Assembly: GCF_009068765.1 (NCBI RefSeq)
Contig: NZ_CP035534.1
Location: 1,612,001 to 1,676,000, forward strand
Origin: Sulfurimonas hydrogeniphila
GTDB lineage: Bacteria; Campylobacterota; Campylobacteria; Campylobacterales; Sulfurimonadaceae
DNA length: 64,000 nucleotides
Direction of reading: 5' to 3'
Shown: one piece after another, positions 19,020-27,489 of the stretch
How the letters are laid out: each line of letters opens with the position of its first letter
Numbering within the stretch: the first letter of the stretch is position 1
Notes under the pieces: model-generated
What the model was told of the DNA's origin: nothing
The model's database searches: none
What the model saw: the letters and a program-made list of their open reading frames with translations, nothing else
Translations under genes and position numbers: made by a program

Positions 19020-19901
19020 TTATCGCTCTATTATAAGCCCATCATTATCAAAATTCAAAACTTTTACATTAAAGTCAGGAAATTTCTGCTTCATTCTGTT
19101 GGCAATCATCGCAGAATCTTCATCATAAACAAGTGAAAAAAATGTAGAACCGCTCCCTGAAAGTGTACTCATCAATGCTCCGCTTTCATAGGCTACCTTT
19201 TGTACAGAAAAAAGTTCCGGCAGTGTTTTCATTCTTGCTTTTTGATGAAATCTGTCCTGTGCTGCAAGTTTCAGCATTTCCCAGTCTTCATTAAAAAATG
19301 CAGCTACAGTCAAGGCTGCATGAGAAAGGTTGTAAACCGCATTCTCTTTCGAATAGGATTTAGGAAGCACGGTCCTTGATTTTGAGGTATTCATCTGCTT
19401 GTTCGGAATGACAACTACAGCTTTGAGATAATCCGGCAGATGTTTTTTTTGAGAAAACACTTTGTTTTTTTCAACTGTTGCAACATTAAATCCACCCATC
19501 ACAGCAGGTGTTATATTGTCAGGGTGCGACTCATACACAAGTGCATGATTTAATATACGGCGTTTTGAAACCCTTATACCTGCCGCTTCATGCGCAGAAG
19601 CAATCGCTGACACTATGACAGCAGAAGAACTTCCAAGTCCACGGGACATTGGAATTTGATTGTAAAATGTAAATTTGAAATTTTGTTTGTTTTTTGTCAA
19701 TCTTGAATAATGATCATTAAAAATACTGATAAAAAGATTGTTTCCTTTGAGTCTCGGGTTGTTTTCACCCTCACCTTTTATACTCACACTGAAAAATTTT
19801 GAGAGATGAAACTCAACTCTGTTTCTCAAATCTACTGCCAAACCCAGAGTATCAAAACCTGGTCCGAGGTTTGCAGATGTTGCCGGTACACTTATTGTCA
19901 C
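19020..19901 (-). CDS. thrB: Homoserine kinase
   Basis: ThrB phosphorylates homoserine in threonine synthesis. It is a GHMP kinase: [19 protein letters not shown] near residues 6-24, the phosphate-binding [17 protein letters not shown] near 89-105, and [15 protein letters not shown] at the C-terminal motif 3. Length 293 fits. The start is GTG at 19899-19901, with AGGA 7 nt upstream. The gene is between tsaB and ylxR, an order also found in Campylobacter. Confidence 0.95.
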   Translation of the reverse strand: MTISVPATSANLGPGFDTLGLAVDLRNRVEFHLSKFFSVSIKGEGENNPRLKGNNLFISIFNDHYSRLTKNKQNFKFTFYNQIPMSRGLGSSSAVIVSAIASAHEAAGIRVSKRRILNHALVYESHPDNITPAVMGGFNVATVEKNKVFSQKKHLPDYLKAVVVIPNKQMNTSKSRTVLPKSYSKENAVYNLSHAALTVAAFFNEDWEMLKLAAQDRFHQKARMKTLPELFSVQKVAYESGALMSTLSGSGSTFFSLVYDEDSAMIANRMKQKFPDFNVKVLNFDNDGLIIER

Positions 19902-19909
19902 TGATTATC

Positions 19910-20368
19910 CTATCCAACTGCACCTATCATATAAAGGGGCGCTGTATTTGTGCTAAACTCTTTATAATCCAACACATCCGGCAATATAAAATCTGCCTGC
20001 GGTGCTGTTTCTATTTTTTGAGTTTTTATCTCTTGGTTAATTTTAACAAAATATAGCTTTCCAATCGCTTTGATAGGCTGATTTTTATTAAAATAAAAAG
20101 CATCTGTTGCAAAAAGCGGTATTTTTTTTAATATACTCAGTGATTTTAGAAATATATAGGCTACTTTGATGGACATAAAACTTCCCGGTCCATTGGCATA
20201 CAAAAGTTTTTTCACACTATATTTGTCAAATATCTCTTTATAGATTAAAGGCAGGGCATCCGAACTTTTTTCATGGCTCTGTATCGTTTCTATAAGTCTA
20301 TTCTCTGCATATATACCAATAAGAATCGGTGAACCCAATGCTATACATAAAATATCAACCTTAGGCAT
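19910..20368 (-). CDS. TsaB-like protein (t6A tRNA modification), short form
   Basis: A 152-residue protein resembling TsaB, the non-catalytic partner of TsaD in N6-threonylcarbamoyladenosine synthesis. The key match is [20 protein letters not shown] near residues 58-77, equivalent to the TsaB GxGPGSFTGLRIG segment. It lacks most of the second actin-like lobe, typical TsaB proteins exceeding 200 residues; short forms are characteristic of Campylobacterota. It overlaps lpxC by 8 nt and lies 8 nt before thrB. The homology call rests on one motif and the locus. Confidence 0.7.
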   Translation of the reverse strand: MPKVDILCIALGSPILIGIYAENRLIETIQSHEKSSDALPLIYKEIFDKYSVKKLLYANGPGSFMSIKVAYIFLKSLSILKKIPLFATDAFYFNKNQPIKAIGKLYFVKINQEIKTQKIETAPQADFILPDVLDYKEFSTNTAPLYMIGAVG

Positions 20369-21245
20369 AGGCTTTTTCTAACTCTCTGGTTTTTTCACCG
20401 ACAAGTTCTACCACTTCATAATTGTCGGCATCTTTAAGCAGAGCCAGTGTCAATTTATGATTGAGATCATGACTTCCTGCCAATGCTTCGTAATTTCCTA
20501 TGAAATTCATTCCAATCAGACTCATATCTCCAATTGCATCTAAAATTTTATGCCGTACAAACTCATCACTAAATCGTAAACCTTCAGGGTTAAGTATCTT
20601 TTTATCATCCAAAACCACTGCATTTTCCAGTGAGCCTCCCAAAGCAAGTCCTTTTGAACGCAAGTACTGTACTTCATGTAAAAATCCGAATGTTCTTGCA
20701 CGGGCAATCTCATTTTTATAGCTTTCTTTGGTAAATTTCAATACATATGCCTGTGTCTGAATAACAGGATGAGGAAATTTAATGGTAAAGTCATAGTTCA
20801 AATCAGGAGAAGGAGAAAGTTTTACATATTTTTCCCCTTCTTTTATCTCTACTTCTTTTTTAATCATCATTACTTTTTTTGGAATATCGAGTTCCTGTAT
20901 ACCCGCTTCATCCAAAAGCATACAAAAACTTGCACTGCTCCCGTCCATCACGGGTACTTCATCCGCATCAACAACAACACGAAGATTGTCAATGCCATAT
21001 GCATATACCGCGGACAAAAGATGTTCTATTGTAGAAATAACATAATTGTCTTTGCCTATAACTGTCGCCATTTTCGTATCAACAACATTCGCAGGAACCA
21101 AGGGAATAGAAACATCCACATCACTTCTATAGAACACAATACCGCTGTTTGACTCCAAAGGTTCTAATCGTAAGCGCACAGGAGAACCTTTATGCAAGCC
21201 TATCCCGACAAGCTCCACACTTTTTTTGATTGTTGTTTGATACAT
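20361..21245 (-). CDS. lpxC: UDP-3-O-acyl-N-acetylglucosamine deacetylase
   Basis: LpxC commits the cell to lipid A synthesis; it is a zinc deacetylase. Metal ligands are apparent: H75 in [11 protein letters not shown] in [12 protein letters not shown], and the nearby Asp of that motif; the catalytic His is in [19 protein letters not shown] at 99-108 and the start [17 protein letters not shown] are typical. Length 294 is normal. AGGA lies 7 nt before the ATG. It follows the M23 peptidase gene by 10 nt, so two envelope functions are co-expressed. Confidence 0.96.
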   Translation of the reverse strand: MYQTTIKKSVELVGIGLHKGSPVRLRLEPLESNSGIVFYRSDVDVSIPLVPANVVDTKMATVIGKDNYVISTIEHLLSAVYAYGIDNLRVVVDADEVPVMDGSSASFCMLLDEAGIQELDIPKKVMMIKKEVEIKEGEKYVKLSPSPDLNYDFTIKFPHPVIQTQAYVLKFTKESYKNEIARARTFGFLHEVQYLRSKGLALGGSLENAVVLDDKKILNPEGLRFSDEFVRHKILDAIGDMSLIGMNFIGNYEALAGSHDLNHKLTLALLKDADNYEVVELVGEKTRELEKAYA

Positions 21246-21255
21246 CTGTTATCCT

Positions 21256-22623
21256 TTATTTGCCGTCAATGATTTTTTTAGCACTCTTAATAATATCATT
21301 AATATTAAGTTTTATCCACTTTTTGTCCATCCACTCTTGAGGACGGACTTCTATACCTTGCACCAATACACCAAAATGTAAATGATCTCCCATCGCATAA
21401 CCGGTTTTTCCTGTTTTTGCAATAACACTGTTTGGTGCTACCTCATCACCCGCGGAGACCTCCAGACTTGAGCAGTGTCCGTAGAGAGTATAAAGCCCCA
21501 ATCCGTGTGCAATAACAGGTGAATTCCCATACAGTCCGTTATAATCTGCAAATACTACATTCCCGCCGTTTTGAGTACGTACAGGAGCCATTGCATGACT
21601 GGCCATATCTAAACCCAAATGGTAGGCTTCGCTGATAAACCGACCTTTATAGTAGTATTTTCTATGATCTCCAAAGTATGCCACAACCTTTCCGTTTTTC
21701 AAAGGATACATTTTTTTAATTTTAAAATCACTGATCATTTCCTGTGGAACATCTGACGTGAGTTTATGTATCAACGCCTCATTTTTTTCTCGTATATTTT
21801 CATTAATAATTTTAAATCTTTCCAGAGGATCCTCTACTCCCTGAGTCTCATCAAATTCTTCAGCCAGTTCGGCAATTTTTCCGTTTAAAAACTTATCGGA
21901 AATTGTAATTTTTGAAAGCCTGTATGTTTTGTTTTTCAAATAAAGCGGAACATAGGTTTTTCTTACATTTCCCGCAGAATCTTTTGCTACAACTGTTGCT
22001 TTGAAACCTTCATCCTGCACAGGCCAGGCAAGCAAAGCTATATAATATCCCTCTTTATAAAAAGGTTCTACCTTAAAATGTTTATTGTGATTTGATTTTA
22101 TGTACAACTCTTTTAAGTTTTCATCTTCCGCTTTAAAAATCACAAGGGCCGCACCTCCCCGGGATATTTTATACGAATTGTTCACAATGTTTACCTGCGG
22201 TCTTTTTTTGTCAATTCTCAGTTTAAAAGATTTTACCGCCGTATTGCCATTTAAAAAATTCCATTTACTCGCATCCTGTGCCTGTACAATAATTTCAATA
22301 TTTTTGTCTTTGATTGCTGAAGCACCTCTTGGCGGTTCCAATTTCAAACTAACTGCTTTTTCGGGATACAGCAGTTGATTGTATAACAACTCACTCTCAC
22401 CATTTTTGGTTCGTAAAATAACTTTATATGATTTAATACCGCTCTCATCTTCTATCTGTAACGGCAATGGCTTCTTGAGATTCCAGTAACCATTTGTCTG
22501 CAGTGTAATTACAGGGGCATTTCTTTCAAACATTGCAGAAAAATAGACATATGCTCCTGCGCCTATAAGAAGGGCCGTTATAAAAAATCCGCCAACCGAA
22601 GATCTGTTTTTTTTGTTTCTCAA
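21256..22623 (-). CDS. M23-family (LytM) murein peptidase, membrane-anchored
   Basis: A 455-residue cell-wall metallopeptidase. One N-terminal membrane segment (about residues 10-30) anchors it. A long periplasmic region follows, and the LytM domain occupies about 325-440: HLGLDMASH supplies the first zinc ligands, GHCSSLEVSAGDEV follows, and GDHLHFG supplies the HxH. All expected zinc residues are present, so it should be active. Such enzymes trim peptidoglycan crosslinks and shape cells in Campylobacterota; the exact orthologue is not assigned. The start is TTG with AGGAA 7 nt upstream, 1 nt after the preceding gene. Confidence 0.9.
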   Translation of the reverse strand: MRNKKNRSSVGGFFITALLIGAGAYVYFSAMFERNAPVITLQTNGYWNLKKPLPLQIEDESGIKSYKVILRTKNGESELLYNQLLYPEKAVSLKLEPPRGASAIKDKNIEIIVQAQDASKWNFLNGNTAVKSFKLRIDKKRPQVNIVNNSYKISRGGAALVIFKAEDENLKELYIKSNHNKHFKVEPFYKEGYYIALLAWPVQDEGFKATVVAKDSAGNVRKTYVPLYLKNKTYRLSKITISDKFLNGKIAELAEEFDETQGVEDPLERFKIINENIREKNEALIHKLTSDVPQEMISDFKIKKMYPLKNGKVVAYFGDHRKYYYKGRFISEAYHLGLDMASHAMAPVRTQNGGNVVFADYNGLYGNSPVIAHGLGLYTLYGHCSSLEVSAGDEVAPNSVIAKTGKTGYAMGDHLHFGVLVQGIEVRPQEWMDKKWIKLNINDIIKSAKKIIDGK

Positions 22624-22624
22624 A

Positions 22625-23293
22625 TTATATTTCCTTAATTGATTTTAATATTTTGTTATTTTCGTCACTTTTATAAAGCCTGACTTCTTTTACATGTACT
22701 GTTTTCAATACTTCTTTCATTATTTCTTCTGCATCTTTCAACCTTGCACCGCTTGATTTTAAATCTTCATCTGAGACATACATATTCATAACCTGCGCAT
22801 TATCACTCTGCAGCATCTTTTTATACAGTATAGATTTCAAACGAAACAATGACAAGGGTTCTCTTCTTTGTAAAAACTCTTTACATGTAAACTGATCAGC
22901 TTTCAGTTCTATAAGCTCAGCAGCCACAGCAAAAGCTGTACCCGTGCATTTTGCATTTGAAAATCCCTGTGTAAATTCCAAAAGAGCCCCAAACAGTGCT
23001 GTTGCCATTTTTGGATTGATAGAAACACCTTCTTGTTTTAATGCAAAATAGAGTTCTGTTGCATCAGGTTTTGCTTCTATTATGCAGTCTGCCTGCTTTG
23101 GTACAGTTTCACGTACGCGGGTAAACCACGGTAAAAAAGAAAACTTCTCATCAATTTGTTCGATAGCAACCAGGGAGACTTTTTTATGCAGAGTCAATAC
23201 ATAAGAATACAGAGCATTTGCATTTGCAAATGAAAGGTTGTCTGTTTGAATTACTATATGTTTTGCATTTTTTATATCATCAAAAGCTCTCAA
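22625..23293 (-). CDS. Degenerate DHH-phosphoesterase-like protein
   Basis: A 222-residue soluble protein whose middle part (TALFGALLEFTQGF near residues 102-115, followed by an Ala-rich helix, then FLQRREPLSLFRLKSILYKK) resembles the region between the DHH and DHHA1 domains of NrnA-type nanoRNases. The metal-binding motifs DHD and DHH are not seen, so it is unlikely to hydrolyse phosphodiesters in the usual way. The start codon appears to be TTG without a clear ribosome binding site. It sits between flhB and the M23 gene, with gaps of 29 and 1 nt. Function unknown. Confidence 0.75.
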   Translation of the reverse strand: MRAFDDIKNAKHIVIQTDNLSFANANALYSYVLTLHKKVSLVAIEQIDEKFSFLPWFTRVRETVPKQADCIIEAKPDATELYFALKQEGVSINPKMATALFGALLEFTQGFSNAKCTGTAFAVAAELIELKADQFTCKEFLQRREPLSLFRLKSILYKKMLQSDNAQVMNMYVSDEDLKSSGARLKDAEEIMKEVLKTVHVKEVRLYKSDENNKILKSIKEI

Positions 23294-23322
23294 ATGTCTA
23301 CTTTTTTAAATATAATTATATA

Positions 23323-24375
23323 CTATTTTTTATTCATCTTGTAAACATAGGCTAAAACTTCGGCTACAGCATGAAACAATGCTTCGGGAATAGGCTTGTC
23401 GACATCAACTTCTTTGTAAAGACTTCTGGCCAAAGAGGGGTTTTGTACAATATGAACATGATTCTCTCTGGCTATTTTTTTGATTTGCTGTGCTATATGA
23501 TCCATTCCTTTTGCAATGACAATCGGAGCCCGTGCCTTTGCCTCGTCATATTTTATGGCAACAGCGTAATGTGTAGGATTCGTTATCACCACATCGGCAT
23601 TTGGAACTTCTGCCATCATCCTTTTTCGAGAAGCTTCCATTTGAATCTGTCGGATTTTTGATTTTATGAGTGGATCACCCTCCATATTTTTCATTTCATC
23701 CTTAATCTCCTGTTTTGACATTTTCAACCCGTCAAAATACTGTTTTCTTACGATAATTATATCTATTATTGCAAAGATAAAGATAATAAAGAGCATCACA
23801 AAAGCAATAATTATCATTTTATCTTTGAGCCAGACAAGCTGATCATGCAGTCCGAAGAGTGCAACTGTGGGCAACTCTTCAATAAAATAGAAGAAAAACA
23901 GAAATCCGACACCCAGGGTTGTAAAAGATTTCAGTGTTACTTTCACACCTTCAATAAGCTTTTTTAAAGAAAAAAGATTCTTTGTTCCTTTGATGGGATC
24001 AATCTTTTTAAAATCCGGCATAATAGCCTTTGTAGTAAATAGAAACCCAAACTGCGCAAGTGCAGCCACTACACCGGCAATCGCCACAGCAGCAGCCAGA
24101 GGAATGACCATAAGCAAAAACTCCCTTATAGTAACAATGGCAATATCTATTGCAAATAATTTGTCTACAGACATGCCTATGAGGGAAAAATAGTATTGAA
24201 AAAGACGGATCATATGTGTTGCCATATAAGGAAAAAGCATTAAAATACCAAGTATGGCAACAAAAAGTGTTATCACTCCCGAAGTGTCCTGGGACTTTGG
24301 AACATTTCCCTCTTTTCGGGCATCTTCTATTTTCTTGGGGGTGGGTTCTTCTGTTTTTTCAGCATCATCAGCCAT
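23323..24375 (-). CDS. flhB: Flagellar export switch protein FlhB
   Basis: FlhB is a type III export gate protein whose cytoplasmic domain self-cleaves to switch substrate class. Four membrane helices lie at about residues 30-50, 85-108, 145-165 and 188-210. The cleavage motif NPTH is present in VVITNPTHYAVA. Length 350 is normal. The ATG has a strong AGGAG 6 nt upstream. The first ten codons are duplicated exactly 138 nt upstream (24485-24514), where they begin a decoy frame. Confidence 0.97.
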   Translation of the reverse strand: MADDAEKTEEPTPKKIEDARKEGNVPKSQDTSGVITLFVAILGILMLFPYMATHMIRLFQYYFSLIGMSVDKLFAIDIAIVTIREFLLMVIPLAAAVAIAGVVAALAQFGFLFTTKAIMPDFKKIDPIKGTKNLFSLKKLIEGVKVTLKSFTTLGVGFLFFFYFIEELPTVALFGLHDQLVWLKDKMIIIAFVMLFIIFIFAIIDIIIVRKQYFDGLKMSKQEIKDEMKNMEGDPLIKSKIRQIQMEASRKRMMAEVPNADVVITNPTHYAVAIKYDEAKARAPIVIAKGMDHIAQQIKKIARENHVHIVQNPSLARSLYKEVDVDKPIPEALFHAVAEVLAYVYKMNKK

Positions 24376-24376
24376 A
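24347..24376. repeat. 30-nt direct repeat, copy A (flhB start)
   Basis: This 30-nt stretch covers the flhB start and next nine codons and is identical to 24485-24514. The copies start 138 nt apart. The flanks differ immediately on both sides, so the repeat has sharp edges. Confidence 0.95.
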
Positions 24377-24384
24377 CATATCTC

Positions 24385-24513
24385 CTAGAAGAACTCATAA
24401 AAATCTAAAATAGATTTTTCTTTAGTGCCGCAGTGGCTAACGCAGAAAAAGAAATGTATTCCTTTTTTGTTGGGAATAATGATCTCTTCTGTTTTTTCAG
24501 CATCATCAGCCAT
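24385..24513 (-). pseudogene. 42-codon decoy ORF starting with duplicated FlhB N-terminus
   Basis: An ATG at 24511-24513, 12 nt after the nadC stop, begins MADDAEKTEE, identical to FlhB residues 1-10, then continues with an unrelated 32-residue tail (IIIPNKKGIHFFF...YEFF) to a TAG at 24385-24387. An AGAGG overlapping the nadC stop sits 9 nt upstream, a possible but long-spaced ribosome binding site. The arrangement suggests that flhB once began here and that 138 nt were gained, the gene restarting from the second copy. A functional micropeptide is not excluded. Confidence 0.6.
24399..24419. repeat. AT-rich perfect hairpin in the nadC-flhB gap
   Basis: AAAAATCTA and TAGATTTTT are exact inverted repeats around AAA. 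The hairpin lies in the 108-nt segment between the two flhB repeat copies. On the minus strand it ends in a T run and could weakly terminate or pause transcription upstream of flhB. Confidence 0.6.
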
Positions 24514-24514
24514 A
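24485..24514. repeat. 30-nt direct repeat, copy B
   Basis: Identical to 24347-24376. The 108 nt between the copies (24377-24484) have no similarity to flhB and carry a 22-nt motif (24424-24445) related to 47592-47613. Confidence 0.95.
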
Positions 24515-24525
24515 GATTATGACCT

Positions 24526-25341
24526 CTAATCCATTTTCATTGACAAATCAATCCAGTTGGCCTGATGCACCAATGAACCTGAACTGATGGCATCTACTCC
24601 TGTTTTTGCATAAGACTCAATGGTCTCCAAAGAGATGTTTCCACTCGCTTCTAAAAGGATATGCGGATAGTTTTCGTTTCTAAAAGCCACAACCTCTTCA
24701 ACCTGAGCCGGTGTCATATTGTCACACATAACGATATCTGCCTGCGCCTGCATAGCCTCCTGTGCTATAAAAAGAGTATCGGCCTCTACTTCAATTTTTG
24801 CAGTAAAGGGAATAACCTTTCTTGCATTTTCTATATAGCTTTGCAGATTTTGAATTGTTTTGAGATGGGTGTCTTTTATCATCAGAGAGTCATCAAGTCC
24901 CATTCTGTGATTTACAGCACCGCCACAGCGTGTTGCATACTTTTCAAATATTCGCAATAATGGTCTTGTTTTTCTTGTGTCCAAAAGTTTTACCTTATAC
25001 GGCTCTGTTATTGCAACATATCTTCTTGTCAGTGTAGCAATAGAACTTGCGTGTAAAAGCATATCCAAAACTGTTCTTTCACAGCGAAGCAGTGTATGCG
25101 AATCTGCTTCCAAGACCGCAATCGTTTCTCCACTGTGAAATGACTGCCTGTCAGATTTTAACCATTGAATAGAAAAGTTTTCAAGCTTTGCCAAAACGTC
25201 TATATACTTTTGTCCCGCGACAACTCCATCACTTTTTGCTATGATTTTAGCACTTGCGGGTACCGCAGGCTCTACGAGTGCATATAAATCACCACGTCCC
25301 ACATCTTCAGCCAAGGCTTCTTTTACAAACTCTTCTATCAT
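24526..25341 (-). CDS. nadC: Nicotinate-nucleotide pyrophosphorylase NadC
   Basis: NadC converts quinolinate and PRPP to nicotinate mononucleotide in de novo NAD synthesis. With the start at ATG 25339-25341 it has 271 residues and begins IEEFVKEALAEDVGRGDL, the normal family start. This ATG overlaps the nadA stop by 4 nt (ATGA); the frame stays open a further 12 codons into nadA but those do not match the family. Substrate-binding residues lie in RKTRPLLR, GGAVNHRMGLDD, KIEVEADT and EASGNIS. Confidence 0.96.
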   Translation of the reverse strand: MIEEFVKEALAEDVGRGDLYALVEPAVPASAKIIAKSDGVVAGQKYIDVLAKLENFSIQWLKSDRQSFHSGETIAVLEADSHTLLRCERTVLDMLLHASSIATLTRRYVAITEPYKVKLLDTRKTRPLLRIFEKYATRCGGAVNHRMGLDDSLMIKDTHLKTIQNLQSYIENARKVIPFTAKIEVEADTLFIAQEAMQAQADIVMCDNMTPAQVEEVVAFRNENYPHILLEASGNISLETIESYAKTGVDAISSGSLVHQANWIDLSMKMD

Positions 25342-26336
25342 AATGCCAACATTCGCTCTAATGCGATTTTTGCCCATTTTTGCGTTTTTGGATCAACTTC
25401 TATCTCGTTTATCGGCGCACCCTCATCTATTGCTTTGAGTGTCAGGTAAACATCTTCAAGCGTTGTTTCATTCATTGTCGGACATTCCGGTTTTGTAGAG
25501 CTTAACACATAGGTATTTTTTGGTCGCAGTCGGTTTACCATATTAAACTCTGTACCGACTGCCACTTTTTGATCTTCGGGCAACTCTGTAATATATTTGA
25601 TAAGCTGTGAGGTTGAACCTACAAAATCACTGGCATCACAAACAGCAGGATCACATTCAGGATGTGTTGCAATTTTTATACCCGGAAACTTTTTACGGTA
25701 AAAAGCTATATCATCCAGTGTAAAAAGCTGATGCACCGAGCAAAAACCGTCATAGCAGATAATGTCTGCCTCTTTGGGATCACCAGCTTGTCCAATCACC
25801 ATAGATTTAAGTCCCATCTGGTTGGCAATATTTTGTCCAAGACATCGATCAGGAACAAAAAGAATTTTTTTCCCCTCCGCCAATGCTGTTGTAATGATTT
25901 TTTTGGCATTTGAACTTGTACAAACCATTCCGCCCATCTCTCCTACTTTTGCTTTTACCTCAGCATTGGAGTTTATGTAGGTGATTGGCAATATGTTTTC
26001 TCTGGCAATGCCGTTATCTTCTAAAAATTTCACAGAATCATCATAATAAAGCGAGTCAATCATACGGGCCATTGCACAACAGGCAATTTTTGGCATAACA
26101 ACACGCTTGTCCGGTGAAAGAACTTTCACACTCTGTCCCATAAATCCGACACCGCAAAAGAGTACAAATTCTGCATCATCTGCCATTGTTCTCATAGCCA
26201 ATTCCAATGAATCGCCTGTAATATCAGCAAGTTCAAACACTTCATCACGCTGATAAAAGTGTGCAACAACTGTGACACTCAGTTTTTCTTTGAGCTCGGA
26301 AATTCGTTTTTTTAATTCATCATTTGTTAACTGCAA
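25338..26336 (-). CDS. nadA: Quinolinate synthase NadA
   Basis: NadA condenses iminoaspartate with dihydroxyacetone phosphate to quinolinate using an oxygen-sensitive [4Fe-4S] cluster. Candidate cluster cysteines lie in FCGVGFMGQS, GMVCTSSNAK and TKPECPTMN. HFYQRDEV near the start and THPECDPAVCD in the middle are substrate-site motifs. Length 332 fits the long form. The start is TTG with AGGA 7 nt upstream. nadA and nadC overlap and form the head of a long operon, with a TATAAT-type -10 upstream. Confidence 0.96.
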   Translation of the reverse strand: MQLTNDELKKRISELKEKLSVTVVAHFYQRDEVFELADITGDSLELAMRTMADDAEFVLFCGVGFMGQSVKVLSPDKRVVMPKIACCAMARMIDSLYYDDSVKFLEDNGIARENILPITYINSNAEVKAKVGEMGGMVCTSSNAKKIITTALAEGKKILFVPDRCLGQNIANQMGLKSMVIGQAGDPKEADIICYDGFCSVHQLFTLDDIAFYRKKFPGIKIATHPECDPAVCDASDFVGSTSQLIKYITELPEDQKVAVGTEFNMVNRLRPKNTYVLSSTKPECPTMNETTLEDVYLTLKAIDEGAPINEIEVDPKTQKWAKIALERMLAL

Positions 26337-26373
26337 AAAATCATCCTGTATTTCATAATTTTATTATTATGCA

Positions 26374-26379
26374 ATTATA
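26374..26379 (-). promoter_or_regulatory. Probable -10 for the nadA operon
   Basis: The minus strand reads TATAAT here, about 38 nt upstream of the nadA TTG start, giving a start near 26367. It may serve the whole 13-kb nadA-to-ubiE run, since few later gaps could hold another promoter. Confidence 0.5.
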
Positions 26380-26405
26380 TCAAAATATATTTAGCATAAA
26401 AACTG

Positions 26406-26411
26406 TAGAAT
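26406..26411 (+). promoter_or_regulatory. Probable -10 for plsY
   Basis: TAGAAT lies 30 nt upstream of the plsY ATG at 26441, in the 104-nt gap divergent from nadA. AAGG 6 nt before the ATG is the ribosome binding site. Confidence 0.4.
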
Positions 26412-26440
26412 GCTGTCACTCAAATATTTTAAGGTAATTT

Positions 26441-27055
26441 ATGGATTTTTTATTTAATATCAATGTACAGTTTTATATTGCTGCATATCTCATTGGAGGT
26501 ATTCCCTTTGGTCTTTTGCTTGCAAAGAAATTTGCAGGTGTTGATGTCAAGTCGGCAGGAAGCGGCAGTATTGGTGCTACAAATGTTTTACGCGTTGTCA
26601 AGGAAAAAAATCCGGACCTGGCAAAAAAACTCGGTATTGCAACCCTTGCATTGGATGCACTCAAAGGTGTCAGCGTTTTAGCTGTTGCTTACTTTATGGG
26701 GCTTGACGAATCCGTTTTATGGGCTATTGCTGTTTTGGCAGTTCTTGGTCATTGTTTTTCCCCCTATCTTGGATTTGAAGGAGGCAAAGGTATCGCAACA
26801 GGAATGGGCGTTATGATGTTTCTTTTGCCTCTGGAGACAACAATTGCTCTTGTTGTGTGGCTTGTTATGGCTAAAACAGTCCGTATCTCATCCGTCTCTT
26901 CCCTCACGGGTGTTTTATCTTTGCTTGTTACAAGTTTTGTTCTTCATCCGAATATGCCGCATGCACCGGTTGTATTTATTGTATTTATTCTGTTTTATAA
27001 ACATATCCCCAATATCATTCGTGTCATCAAGGGTGAAGAAAAAAGAGTCATATAA
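26441..27055 (+). CDS. plsY: Glycerol-3-phosphate acyltransferase PlsY
   Basis: PlsY transfers acyl groups from acyl-phosphate to glycerol-3-phosphate at the inner membrane, the first step of phospholipid synthesis. The three family motifs are visible: GSGSIGATNVLRV near residues 40-52, LGHCFSPYLGFEGGKGIATG near 105-124, and HIPNIIRVIKGEEKR at the end. Several hydrophobic helices separate them. Length 204 is normal. It is followed by folB with 1 nt between stop and start. Confidence 0.96.
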   Translation: MDFLFNINVQFYIAAYLIGGIPFGLLLAKKFAGVDVKSAGSGSIGATNVLRVVKEKNPDLAKKLGIATLALDALKGVSVLAVAYFMGLDESVLWAIAVLAVLGHCFSPYLGFEGGKGIATGMGVMMFLLPLETTIALVVWLVMAKTVRISSVSSLTGVLSLLVTSFVLHPNMPHAPVVFIVFILFYKHIPNIIRVIKGEEKRVI

Positions 27056-27056
27056 C

Positions 27057-27389
27057 TTGAAAATTCATATAGAAGAGTTACGCTTTACATGTATCATCGG
27101 TATTTTGGAACATGAGAGACAAAATGAGCAGGAAGTCATTATTGATGTTGCAATAGAATATGATTTTGAGGACAATGTTTTTATAAACTATGCGGAGGTG
27201 GCAGAATTTATAAAAACAGATATGCAAAACAAAAAATTTTTACTTATTGAAGATGCACTTCATGATTTGAGCAGAGAGCTTAAAAATAAGTTTTCAAAAA
27301 TAAATACTCTATATCTAAAAATAACAAAACCCTCCATTTTACCCGACTGCAAGGTCAGTGTAAGCAATATTACAAACTTCCAATCTTAA
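27057..27389 (+). CDS. folB: Dihydroneopterin aldolase FolB
   Basis: FolB cleaves dihydroneopterin in folate synthesis. The 110 residues match the family: IHIEELRFTCIIGILEHERQ at the start, NYAEVAEFI in the middle, FLLIEDALHDLSREL near the catalytic helix, and YLKITKPSILPDC at the end. The start is inferred as TTG 27057-27059, just after the plsY stop, because upstream codons in this frame lie within plsY and do not match. No strong ribosome binding site is seen, so translational coupling is likely. Confidence 0.9.
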   Translation: MKIHIEELRFTCIIGILEHERQNEQEVIIDVAIEYDFEDNVFINYAEVAEFIKTDMQNKKFLLIEDALHDLSRELKNKFSKINTLYLKITKPSILPDCKVSVSNITNFQS

Positions 27390-27452
27390 TCCTAACTTCA
27401 TTTTTTTTTAAAAAAAATTGAAAAAAACTTTAAAGTAACCTAAATTTATGCT

Positions 27453-27458
27453 ATTATT
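27453..27458 (+). promoter_or_regulatory. Probable -10 for the cosR-type regulator
   Basis: TATTAT, preceded by AT-rich sequence, lies 32 nt upstream of the regulator ATG. The 100-nt gap (27390-27489) holds long A and T tracts that may bend DNA or form an UP-like element. Confidence 0.4.
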
Positions 27459-27489
27459 CCACCAAATATTTAAGCACAGGAAAGAATTA

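Noticed and set aside
24424-24445. Likeness to a 16S rRNA segment (GTGCCGCAG...CTAACGC)
   Set aside because: The corresponding part of the 16S in this window reads differently, so it is not a local rRNA fragment; the match to 47592-47613 explains it better.
26844-27056. Upstream extension of the folB frame
   Set aside because: The added 71 codons lie inside plsY in another frame and have no likeness to FolB; a TTG right after the plsY stop gives the normal length.
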